Shown: positions 1 through 10,420 of the stretch, in pieces
Layout: each line of letters opens with the position of its first letter
Position numbering within the stretch: position 1 is the first letter of the stretch
From: Chelydra serpentina
Taxonomy: Eukaryota; Chordata; Testudines; Chelydridae
Direction: 5' to 3'
Length of the DNA: 64,000 nucleotides
Assembly (NCBI GenBank): GCA_037349315.1
Contig: JBAIAC010000057.1
Location: forward strand, 9,083,501-9,147,500
Notes under the pieces: model-generated
Databases searched by the model: none
Seen by the model: only the letters and a program-made list of their open reading frames with translations
Told to the model about the DNA's origin: nothing
Program-made: the position numbers and the translations under genes

Positions 1-3000
1 CCCTTAGCCCCTGTGTTAAAATATCAGTTTAAATCCCATGGTATGTCTTGGTATAACACAGTGGCATTGATGCCAATCAGAGGGTTGGGAGGACCCCTGC
101 TGAGTTGATTATTAAACCCTTTGCTAGCCACATAGTTGCACTGCTTCCCTGTTCATTTCAGGATCCACTTCCAAATTTGCCATCTTTGTCTTTTTAAACC
201 TGAAGTGGCCTTTTCTCCTGATGGCCTCGTGGCCTCGTTTCTGCCTTCCCTTCCCTGTTCATCCTAGCACTGACCACTCCTCCATGCGTCCCACCCTCCT
301 GGGGGAGATGCTCCTGCTGGGTAGAACTGCCTCCCTGAGCGTCTCTGGCTCCCCTGAAACCGCCCGTCTTTGCTTGCCTGGGCCTCTTAGGCTCTCGCGC
401 TGTGTATTGTAACCAGCTACACACGCTGCTGATTCCTCCTGGGTGGACTCAGAGCTGACCAGTTATGTGTGTTATGGGCCCTGCACTGCTAATCATTAGT
501 GGAGATTCTCCTTTTACCTCAAGTGGCAGTGGCCTGTGCTTTTGGAGCACGAGGATTTGATTTCTATCCCTGCTGCATCCATGAAGTTCCAAGTAGACAT
601 GGCCTAAGGATAGCCTGCTGCTGCTGCTTTGGCAGCTGTGCATTAGTGCAAACATTTTCTCTCGGTAAAGATGTGCTTTGTACTGTGTGAGGGCAGCATG
701 TTCTTTGAGACTCTAAGCTGCACTCAGGTGGCTACCTGTCTCTGGCAGGCTCTCCAAACAGGTTCCATCAGAATTCAGCCCTCTGCAGTGGACAAGTGAG
801 TGACTTTCCCTCCCGTAATCTGTATGTGACTCACTGAGTGATTCAGTTAACACTGTGATGGAGGATTGTCACAGGATAAACTGTCTCCGCCTTGGATGAG
901 AACCTCAATGCCTAGTGGAGCAGCAGGACAATGTTCTCTTCCACTGATGTTCCCTCTTCTCATCCTTAAGAGTGATTCTAGCATGCCTCTGAACTGTTAT
1001 TTTAAAGCAGTCATTGTTGGGTAATTCTGGTGGCCCACCTGTTTCTCGCTCTGCTATGGTGGTTAAACCTGGGTGTGATCTTCTTCCTACACTGGAAGTT
1101 ACATAGTGTGGAGTAACGGTCAACATGTAGCAGGGCTCCCTCCCAGTAGAGTTCATCTCTCCTTGGAAGAATGGTGGTGGTGGCATTTGGGGGTGAGGAA
1201 GCTTCAGAGGCAGAGAACTCCCTCCTTGGTGGTGGGAAGGAAAAGCAGGGATGGGTGTTTAGCCAACCAGAAAGTTTTAGCATATCAACATGAGCAAGAC
1301 CTGTAGAAATTCCTTCCCAAAGGAGAAGGACTTTAAAATGACTTGGTGTCAGCTGTTGAAATTATTAACTTGTATAACGCTGAAATGGTCTTTGGCACTC
1401 GACAAAACATGAGTAAGACACATCCTCTCTCCTGCAGAGCACGAGGTCCTCTTGGCCTGGCCTCTCAGGTTGCTCAGGAAAGGGAGCATGTGCCGAGATT
1501 ACAAGGAGAATCCGTTTCCTGGAATGTTAAGGGGGAGAGGACAGGTCCTAGGTGGACAAGAACTGGCGGCATCGGGAGGGGATTGGGAGGTGTTTGAGGA
1601 GCAAGAAGAGGGAGGATGAGGACAGATTTAAGGGGAGGGGAGAAAGGTAGAGATAAGGATAAAGTGCTTGAAGTTGATGCTACGGGGAAAGTGGGCGGTG
1701 GGGGCGGGGCGCACAGGTTATTGGCTACGTGATGGGTGGGATAGCGAGGACAGGCCAAATGTCTGTGACCTTGCCCATGGGGGTGAGTGCAGCAGATGCC
1801 TAGGTAGAGCCATGTCTCGGCAAGGAGTTGGGCGGGGAGGAGGTCAGGTAGGTCTGGGAATTATCTGCACTGAGATGGAGGCTGAAATTGTGGGAGCAGA
1901 TGAGGGAGGAGTCTGAGGACAGAAGCTTAGAGGACCCCGACCGATACAGGGAGGAGGGGGGCAAAGGCAGCTCTGAGAATGCTGTCAGCCAGGAAGAGAG
2001 AGCCAGGAGGAGAGTGGTCAATATTGCTGAAGGCACCAAGGACTTGGATGGGGCCAGTTGCACCAGGTCACTGTGCTGAGACCCTGTCCTGGTAGCTGTA
2101 TCCTGAGCCCTTGAATCCTGGTGGTCATTACAAACAACAGCATCCCACCCCCGATTTTCTAACCCTGATGGTGGCTTGGGACAGTGATACAGTGATGTCT
2201 ACCTGAGTCTTCAGAGAGCCTGGAACGACAGCTCTGAGCCGCTGCCTCTATTAACTGCATTGCCTGTTGACTCTGAAGCGTAACGACGATTCTTTAAACG
2301 TCAGTGTTCTCTATTTGACTCTGGAGTGACGCGTGCTGTGAAATTGGGGTATTGCCCTATTGCCCGCAGGGAGACTGCGAAATCTGAGCGTGACCTCTCA
2401 TGTTGACCTCACGAGTGGGTGGAGTTTGGGAGAGCCCCATTACTTATCTTTTTCCAATATGACCTTCTGAAGACACCAGGCCAATAAAAAGAACAGAGCT
2501 CATCATGGGTAGGAGAGGAAATCTTAGCCCCAGGCACCATGGTGAGAAACTACCCGGTCCGCTGTTGGCAGGATGTACTGCCGCAGTGTTGTTTGGGTTA
2601 CTTGTTTGCCTAGGGACCCAGGAAAGGAAGCTGCCGTGGGGTCTGGGGAGGAAGGGGTAGGGTCTGTCAGCTGGGGCTCTGGGGCTCCGCTGGGAAAGCC
2701 GGGCGAGCAGAGAGTTGTCTGAACAATCCTGGTTCACAGCACAGGCCCAGTGTTCCAGCGAGTGCATCATCAATGAATGGGAAACGGTTCCTGGCTGGGC
2801 TGGGCTGTGCATGTGGTGGGGGGGGGGGGGGCAGACAGAGGTAGGGGGCTGGTGGGGTGGAGAGAGCAGTGAATGTGGGGCTATTTGAGAGGAAGTGGAA
2901 GGGATCACGGTCTCAAGTTGGCGCTTGCACACACGCTCACGCTCGCACACACGCTCACACACGCACACACGCAGCTGTGCCTTTCGCCTGCGGATTCTCA

Positions 3001-3794
3001 GTGTCCACTTTAGCTTCCCTCCCCCCATGGAGACCCTGGAACTCCTGGAATTTGACCAGCGGGAGCAGTGGACAGGGACAGCTCTTTGTTCTCTGGGTCC
3101 AGCCTTGGTGACTAAAAGCAGAGCCCGTCCCCTCCCCCCTTCCAGTATCTCTCTGGGCTCCTACTCCTCCCCCCCACCTTTTTTTTTGGGTGTGTGGGGG
3201 GAGTAGATGAGGCCTGGGAATGTTCCTGCTTTGTGTGTGGTGTGGGGCAGGCTGAGAGGAGGAGGAGGGGGCTTTGGGCCCCTTCCTTTCAGATGCAGGA
3301 GGTATGCAGCTAATTCAATGGGCTTCACTTTGATTACCTATCTGATAACAGAGGAATTTGAACAATGTGTGTGTTTTGGGAAGGGGGGAGGGGAGGATGC
3401 TCTGAGGACCACCAGCCTCTCAGCAGTTCACTTCAAAAGGCCCAAGCGGGGAGGGGGTGGAGGGGGTGAGTCCATGCCCGCCTGCCCTGTTGTTTCTTTC
3501 CCCTCCCCAGGGAGAGGGGGTTTCCTTCGCCTTTTGTTGGAGGTTTTGTGGTTTATCTGTAGCACTCCTGGAAAATAAACAGCGATGTGTCACGTTTTGG
3601 GTGGCTCTTCCTCCTCTTTCTGCGCCACGTGGTGCTGGTGAAATGCAACCACCTCTGGGACGTGGAGGGCAGTGCCCAGCTCAACATGGCAGAGGAGAGA
3701 CGTGCCCAAGGACACAGAGGCAAGCCCTCATTACAAGAAGAGTGATGGGGACAGAGCAGCTGGTTTTCTAAAGGTCTTGCTGAAGGATCTGCAA

Positions 3795-3960
3795 TGCAGC
3801 AAGCTGCGGGGAGACCTGGGTTCCCAGCTCTGCCACTCCTTGCTGTGTAGCCTTGTGCAAGTTACTTACCTCTCTGCCGTGGTTTCCCCACCTGTAAAAA
3901 GGGGATAAAACCCAGCTCCAAAGGGTGCTATGAGACCAAAATTGATAATTATGATCAACT
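3795..3960 (+). repeat. MIR/CORE-SINE copy
   Basis: It contains the typical MIR run: CCTGGGTTCCCAGCTCTGCC, then CTTGTGCAAGTTACTTACCT, then CCCACCTGTAAAAAGGGGAT. It lies in a LIN28A intron. Confidence 0.75.
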
Positions 3961-4173
3961 TTGATGCCTTTGGGTGGAAGGGATCCAAAGAACAGGGCAA
4001 CTCACACAAATAAACAATGCAACTCGCTGTGTAGTGACGTGCCTTCCTAACCCCAGCTGTCAATCAATTTCTACCCGGAAGCATGAAGGTTCAGAGTCCT
4101 GAGGATTTTCATCTTGGCCAGTGTAAACACAGCTGCGGCTCGTGTTGTATAAACATCTAATGATAAAGATCTT

Positions 4174-4185
4174 GCATTTGCATCA
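4174..4185 (+). promoter_or_regulatory. Octamer-like motif in LIN28A intron
   Basis: ATTTGCAT (4176-4183) is a POU/OCT octamer. LIN28A is an OCT4-linked pluripotency gene, so it is worth recording, but a single octamer is common by chance. Confidence 0.2.
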
Positions 4186-4939
4186 GCTTTCATCTCAAAG
4201 GGTCCTGATAGGCAAAGGTTCCTTTCACCAATTACTGAAACGCATCCACTTCTGGGGCAAAACGCAGCATCTGTTCCGCAGCGGCCCCGTGCATTATGGG
4301 GCAGGAAATGAAGGGCATCATTTCCTCAATGACGCTTCAAGGGGAATGTAGAGAGGCAGGATGCAATTGCCCTAATTAGAGTCTGTGGGGAACATCCCAA
4401 CTCTCACCAAGAAGGAGGTGGAATCTAGAATGATCTTTAACCTTGTGGAAGGTGATTCTCTGTGAGATGCCCACTGCACGGGCGGGGGACGTGAGTGATC
4501 GCTGGGACTGGCCGGTTACCTGCTGGGCACCTTCTTGGTGCTAAGAATGCCCTGAAGGGAAGTTTTGCTGATTCATCATCTTGTGTGGGTCTCTGCGCTG
4601 AGGAGCTGCTCCCTATTCATCCAAAGGGAAAGGCAGTGCCTTGTGAGGAGGCATTTTAAGAAGGGGGTGGGGGGAGTTGCCTGGCAGGGGAAAAATGAAA
4701 CCCTGTCAGACTTAAATGAGCTGCTTCGAGCCCTGCCATGAGGGCAAGGCACAATCCTGTCCACGGCAGCCTGCACACCTCTTCCTCTGCAGCCTGGAGC
4801 TGGCAGCATTAGGGAGGGAAGGTGAGAGCGGGCGTTCGCTCCAGATCCTGACACCACGAGGCGAGGGTCACATTCCCCCCGAGCTCGGCTCAGTGAGCAG
4901 TACACTCAGAAGGAGCTGGGCACATAGGCGTGGGAACTA

Positions 4940-5215
4940 GGGGTGTGGGGGGTGCTGCAGCACCCCCAGGGTTTCTGCGGGGCTCCAGCTGCCAGTCCCG
5001 CACACGGGATCCCGGCTGCGGGCTCCGCTCCCAGCCACCAGCCCCACACCTGGGGCTCCACGCCAGCCTCAGCCCCCTTACCCCTCTCCACATTCCCCCC
5101 ACTGTCCCCAAGCCATGGCCCTGCTCCTGGCCCCAGTTCCAGGGAACAGCGGGGTGTGTGGACAGGAGTAAGGGGGGGGGGGCGCAGCTCCCCCAATATA
5201 AAAAATGTTCCAAGT
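4940..5215. repeat. GC-rich dispersed repeat, family unknown
   Basis: A sharp C-rich block starts with the palindrome GGGGTGCTGCAGCACCCCC and ends in a poly-G run before CAATATAAAAAATG. It resembles the GC-rich block at 8847-9284 in composition. I do not recognise a family, and open frames in it show no protein motifs. Confidence 0.4.
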
Positions 5216-8200
5216 TCATGGGAGGGAATTTGTTACTTTACTGTGGACTCTGGGTCTGTACGAGTGTAGCTTGGAAGCCTCTTTAGGCTGCAGGGAAAGC
5301 TGACTCGGGGTTTGCTCAGTGCCACCAGGGAGGGACGTTCATTTCCTTTTCCAGCCAAGCATCAAGTGTACAGATGCTGGCCAGGATCAGCAAACGGTGT
5401 GCGCCCCTTCCTGGAGTAACAAGTGACCCAAGTGGCTTGCAGCGCTGGTCCCTGCTTCTTGGATCTCCCCTTTAAGATGGTGACTCCATGAATTGGATCT
5501 GGTGAGAAACCTTTGTTCCGTTTAAAGGGGACCTTGCCCACTTGTCAAACCCCTTGCCGCTGCTGTGAATTCCTGTCCTGGTGAGCCAGCCTGAGGCCAC
5601 AAGTGGTTCTCTTCCCCTCCTAAAGCCTGCTTCTGTGGCCTTGTGGGTAGCTCTGTTCATGGATAGGGCCTTGTTTATTGCCTTGAGGGTTTCCCAGAGT
5701 CAGCCCTGAAAGGGTGCAGTGGCGGGGGGGATCTGGAGAGTGGGGAAGCTGGGAAAAAGCTTTGGGGAAGGAGTGGTAGGGCTGGGGTTGGAGAGATGAG
5801 AAGCCCAGCAGAAAAGAGTAAATTTCCCTTTGAACTTGGAGGGTCCTTCCTCCAGCTTTGGCCAAACCCCACCCCAACCCTAAACCTTCTCTTTCCCATT
5901 GTCCCCCCACAATCACCCTCGTCCTGGCCTGAATAGTAGTAAAGATCTATGCAAAAAATCTCACTTCTTCCTGATTTTAGTATTTTTTCCATATTCAAGT
6001 CCTTGCCATCATGTGTTGAGAGAGTGGGGGGGTGGCTGGGAGGGTGAGGTGTTTCCCTGTGGGGATAGGGAGAGGAAAAGATGTGAATTCTCTCCCCTTA
6101 GGGTGTGTTTAAGTCTAAATGTGGGCATTTTCCTACAATCTGCAAAGAATGGGCTGTGGGCGATCACATGACCTGGGTTACTGAGTAACACATGAATGGT
6201 GGGAATGCTCCATTCATAAAAAAAAAAAATCCTCTTCCAAAGAGCAGCGTGAAGACCAGATGGGCAGGGAGCTGAGAGCAAGGCTGCTGGAGGGAAAGGG
6301 GAACTGCCTGAGCAGGGCCTGGGGATTGCCAGCCACACAGCTGTTGCAGGATAGGTGGAGTTGCTAAAATGCTGGGAAAGTTATTTTAATCTCCCCCAAA
6401 CAGATTGCAAATTAACTCTTTACTCACCCCTCCGCCTCCCCAAAAGCAGACATTTCCATAGGAGCCAATAAACATCTCCTTGGCCCATACAGACTGGTTT
6501 CAATAGCCTGGCATCATCTGGTGGCTCCTCTGGCATGGACCAACTGGGGGTGGCGGTGCGTGGCTGAGGGTGTCAGTCTTGTGCAAGGTGCTCAGATATT
6601 ATAGTAGTGAAAGCAGTACAAATGCCTACCACTAGAACTCCTCATGATCTTGCTTTCCTAGAATGGATGAAACCTAGTAGGATGAATTATTTTCATACCG
6701 TTCATGGTTTTCTTCACCATTACGCAAACAGCTGAAATTAAGTCTATCTGATTCTTGAATTTGGTTTCATTGAGCGGACAATGAAACCAGTCTTGTCCGA
6801 CTGATACCTTGTCTTCTTCCTACTGAATCAGCAGAGATTATCAACCAGCAGAGACCATCCTCACCCAAACAGTTGTGGGCTGCTTGTTAAAGTGACTACA
6901 GAACTGCGGTGAAAATGACATGTATCATTTGGGTTCAGCTGTGCTCCTGGCCAGCAATCTCCTGCCAGTGGAGGATCTTTCTGTAAAACCCTTGGATGAA
7001 AAGGATCGCAGAACTGGGACAAGCTGAATTCATAAATGAAATTCCTTTTGTATCATCCCTGTCAGGTCATATTGGAAAACTGCGGCCACGCACGGCCCCA
7101 GGGAAAGTTTTTTCTTTTATTGCCCCGTTCCACTGAGAAACAGCTCGTGGAAACATTAGCAAATACACCCCTTCGAAACCTGCAATCCGGACGTTCAGTG
7201 CAGGACTCTGTTTTACAATGCAGGGTCTGATCCTGCAAGCTGCTGGGAACCCATGATTACAGCTGACATCTGGGAACCTCGTAGGATTGCAACCGTCATT
7301 CCCTAAATGGAGAGCAGCAGGTGAAAACAAGCGAGGGTCTGGGGGGAGGGGTCTATAATCACTTTCATAGCACTATTGACTAGTATTGGCAGCAAATCTA
7401 TTTGAATTCCGCGTTCATCTTGGCTTTGTTGGGTCTGTAGCTACCAAACCGATAAATCCTCTGTGGCTCTGTGTGTATCTGCATTCACCAAAGGCTCCAG
7501 GTTATTAACCAGAGAGCCATGGAAACTAAACCCCAAGAACAGGTATAGTCTGAGCAGTGCCAGTCTCCCGTCGCAACGACTGTGTCTCGGTTCTGATCCT
7601 AAAGGGACTCCTCCAGGGGTAAAAGGGCTGTTTAGTCTACGTGACCTATTGACTCCTCCCTGCTCTGTTGAGACTGCCAGCAGGGGGAGCCATCTAACAC
7701 ACTGTGTGTTCTTAGTTGTCTATGCCAGTGGTTCTTAACAGGGCTGTGGATTAATCGCAGTTAACTCAGGTGCCTTAACTCAAAAATTAATCGTGATTAA
7801 TCGCAGTGTTAAACAATAGAACAACAATTAATAATTTGGATGTTTTTCTACATTTTCAGATATATCGATTTCAGTTGCAACACAGAATACGAAGTGTACA
7901 GTGATCACTTTATATTATTTTTATTACAAATATTTGCACTGTAAAAATGATAAACAATAGTATTTTTCAATTCACCTCATACAAGTACTCTAGTGCAATC
8001 TTTCCTAAGTGCTACTTACAAATGTTGTTGGTTTTTTTGTTACATAACTGCATTCAAAAACAAAACAATGTAAAACTGTAGAGCCTACAAGTCCACTCAG
8101 TCCTACTTCTTGTTCAGCTAATCGCTAAGAGAAACAAGTTTGTTTACATTTACGGGAGATGCTGCTGCCCATTTCTTAATTACAATGTCACCCGAAAGTG

Positions 8201-8371
8201 AGAACAGGCATCATTCGCATGGCACTGTTGTAGCTGGCGTCACAAGATATTTACATGCCAGATGCACTAAAGATTCGTAAGCCTCTTGATGCTTCGGCCA
8301 TTGTTCCAGAGGACAGGCCTCCATGCTGATAACACTCGTTAAAAAAAATAAGGTGTTAGTTAATTTAATTA

Positions 8372-8821
8372 GTGACTGAACTCCTTGTGGGAGAACTGTA
8401 TGTCCCCTGCTCTGTTTTACCCGCATTCTGCTGTATATTCCATATTATAGCAGTCTCAGATGATGACCCAGTACATGTTAATTTTAAGAACACTTTCACT
8501 GCAAATCTGACAAAATGCAAAGAAGGTACCAAAGTGAAATTTCTAAAGATAGCTACAGCACTCGACCCAAGGTTTAAGAATCTGAAATGCCTTCCAAATC
8601 CTGAGAGGGGTGAGGTGTGGAGAATGCTTTCAGATGTCTTAAAAGAGCAACACTCTGATGCAGAAATTACAGAACCCGAACCACCAAAAAATAAAATCAA
8701 CGTTCTGCTGGTGGCATTTGACTCCGATGCTGAAAATGAACATGCATCGGTCCACACTGGTTTGGATCGTTATCGAGCAGGACCCGTCATCAGTATGGAC
8801 GCATGTCCTCTGGAATGGTAG
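8372..8821 (+). pseudogene. hAT transposase C-terminal remnant in copy 1
   Basis: An open frame of 149 codons containing the conserved hAT segment around DPRFKNLKCLPNPERGEVW. The RNase H-like N-terminal part is absent. The frame ends near the GC-rich insertion that separates it from the dimerisation segment, which resumes near 9300 (ATTVPCE-like coding). It is not a functional transposase. Confidence 0.7.
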
Positions 8822-8846
8822 TTGTAGCATCAAGGGACATATGCAT

Positions 8847-9284
8847 GGGTGGTAGGTGGGGCCCCACTCTGGGGAGGCTAGCCCCCAGCTCTGCCCCTTC
8901 CACCCACGCACTTCCCACGGCCGGAGCCACGAGACCCCCTGCACACACACCCTGCAGCCCAGAGCCACAAGCCCTCCATCCCCTGCCCTGAGCAGCCCTG
9001 TGCCAGCTGCAGCCCAGAGTCCCCAAGCCTGCCCTCGCCTGGGGGAGACCGGGGCTGGCCGCAGCTGTGCCCCTTCTCCCCTCCCCAGACCCAACCAGCC
9101 CACCACCCAGGAGAAAAGCGTCTGTAGAAGACACTGTTTGATATGCCTCCTCCACCGCCCTGGAACCTGCATGGGGCATAATAAAGCAAAGACTTCGCCG
9201 CCAAAACCTGCAACTGGGGGTCCTGTGGCTGCGGCCATGCTGGGGGAGGCATAGCCTCCCCAGGCCTCTTATACCCGCTGCCCA
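8847..9284. mobile_element. GC-rich insertion inside hAT copy 1
   Basis: Sister hAT copies run from GGGACATATGAATC directly on; here about 440 bp of C-rich sequence interrupts that point. The ends are short inverted repeats (CATGGGTG and TGCCCATG), and GGACATA flanks both sides. This looks like a separate insertion of unknown family. Confidence 0.6.
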
Positions 9285-10235
9285 TGGACATACAAATCTT
9301 TAGCGCATCTGGCATGTAAATATCTTGCTTCGCCAGCTACAACAGTGCCATGCGAATGCCTGTTCTCACTTTCATGTGGCATTGTGAACAAAAAGCAGGC
9401 AGCATTATCTCCTGCAAATGTAAACAAAATTGTTTGTCTCAGGGATTGGCTGAACAAGAAGTAGGACTAATTGGACTTGTAGGCTCTAAATATAAAGTGA
9501 GCACTGTACACTCTGCATTCTGTGTGAATTGAAATCAATATATTGGAAAATGTAGGAAACATCCACAAATATTTAAATAAATGGTAATCTATTGTTGTTT
9601 AACAGCGTGATTTTTTTTAATCGCTTGACAGCCTTAGTTCTTAACCAGGGGTACATCAACTCATCTAGATATTTGCCTAGTTTTACAACAGGCTACATGA
9701 AAAGCACTAGCCAAGTCAGCACAAGCTAAAATTTCATACGGACAATGAATTGTTTATAGTGCTCTATATATTATACTCTGAAATGTAAGTACAATATTTA
9801 TATTCTAATCAATTTATTTTATGATTATATGGTAATAATGAGAAAGTCAGTGATTTTTCAGTAACAATGTGCTGTGACACTTTGTATTTTTATGTCTGAT
9901 TTTGTAAGCTAGTAGTTTTTATGTGCGGTGACACTTGGGGTATGCAAGCCAAATCAGATCCTGAAAGGGTACAGTAGTCTGGAAAGGTTGAGAGCCACTG
10001 GTCTATGAAGCAAGCCTTTCAGGTCAGCGTATCTTCCAGAAGTGTCTCTGGGGAAGTAAGCACTCTGGCATCCCTGTGTCTGTCCATCCTTTGTCAAGTT
10101 CCGTGGTGGAAAGAGGAGAACACCCTTGTTCCAATGAGACTGCAACCTGGTGAATGTGGTTCTTTTGTCGCTGTGTCACAGGAAACTGGGTCTTCTCGCC
10201 ATGCCTAACCTTTTTTCCCTTCTCTGGGCTCCTAG

Positions 10236-10420
10236 AGCAAGCTCCACATGGAGGGATTCCGCAGCCTGAAAGAAGGCGAGGCAGTCGAGTTCACCTTCAA
10301 GAAGTCATCCAAAGGTTTGGAGTCCATCCGAGTGACTGGCCCTGGGGGCGTGTTCTGCATTGGGAGCGAGAGGAGACCGAAGGGGAAGAACCTCCAGAAA
10401 CGCAGATCAAAAGGAGACAG
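10236..10420 (+). CDS. LIN28A: LIN28A coding exon 3 (cold-shock domain, second half)
   Basis: The acceptor is a pyrimidine tract ending CCTAG at 10231-10235 and the donor is GTAAGG at 10421. The exon is 185 nt, starts in phase 0 (AGC AAG CTC) and ends with two bases of an Arg codon. Confidence 0.97.

Larger units (their letters stand above)
7740..9637 (+). mobile_element. Internally deleted hAT transposon, copy 1 (nested)
   Basis: The ends AGGGCTGT and ACAGCCTT form the terminal inverted repeat, and TTCTTAAC flanks it on both sides (7732-7739 and 9638-9645) as an exact 8-bp duplication. The body has AT-rich arms and a plus-strand frame at 8372-8821 with hAT transposase C-terminal sequence (ALDPRFKNLKCLP, then VLKEQHSDAE). 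The frame is preceded by an acceptor-like TATTATAG. Two sister copies lie at 51253-52788 and 53341-55186. A GC-rich block is inserted at about 8847-9284. Confidence 0.85.
7726..10000. mobile_element. Non-autonomous hAT element, split by a second hAT
   Basis: The ends are inverted: CAGTGGTTCTTAAC at 7726 and GGTTGAGAGCCACTG ending at 10000, a Charlie/MER5-like hAT terminus. The flanks GTCTATGC (7718-7725) and GTCTATGA (10001-10008) form an 8-bp duplication with one mismatch. Most of its own sequence lies at 9646-10000 and matches the copy at 28155-28532. The middle is another hAT inserted 14 bp from the left end. Confidence 0.85.
1..10235 (+). other. LIN28A: LIN28A intron 2 (3' part), with repeats
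   Basis: No exon was recognised before 10236. The LIN28A start and the first half of the cold-shock domain are not found, so they must lie upstream of the window. In human LIN28A the intron before this exon is also the largest. The stretch 1-3790 shows no recognisable gene: it has a purine-rich part (about 1480-2080), a poly-G run near 2818-2832 and a CA/CGCA-rich patch at 2928-2972. Repeats further on are listed separately. Open frames here are short, lack family motifs and are not called. Confidence 0.75.

Noticed and set aside
2444..3028. Minus-strand frame of 194 codons in a LIN28A intron
   Set aside because: It runs through CA-rich and poly-G low-complexity sequence and has no recognisable domain, splice context or promoter.
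9300..9535. Separate gene in frame 9350-9532
   Set aside because: It is the tail of hAT copy 1, matching the sister copies at 52350-52560 and 54450-54870.
1..10235. Search for LIN28A exons 1 and 2
   Set aside because: No CKWFNVRMGFGF-type coding was seen on the plus strand; those exons are placed upstream of the window.
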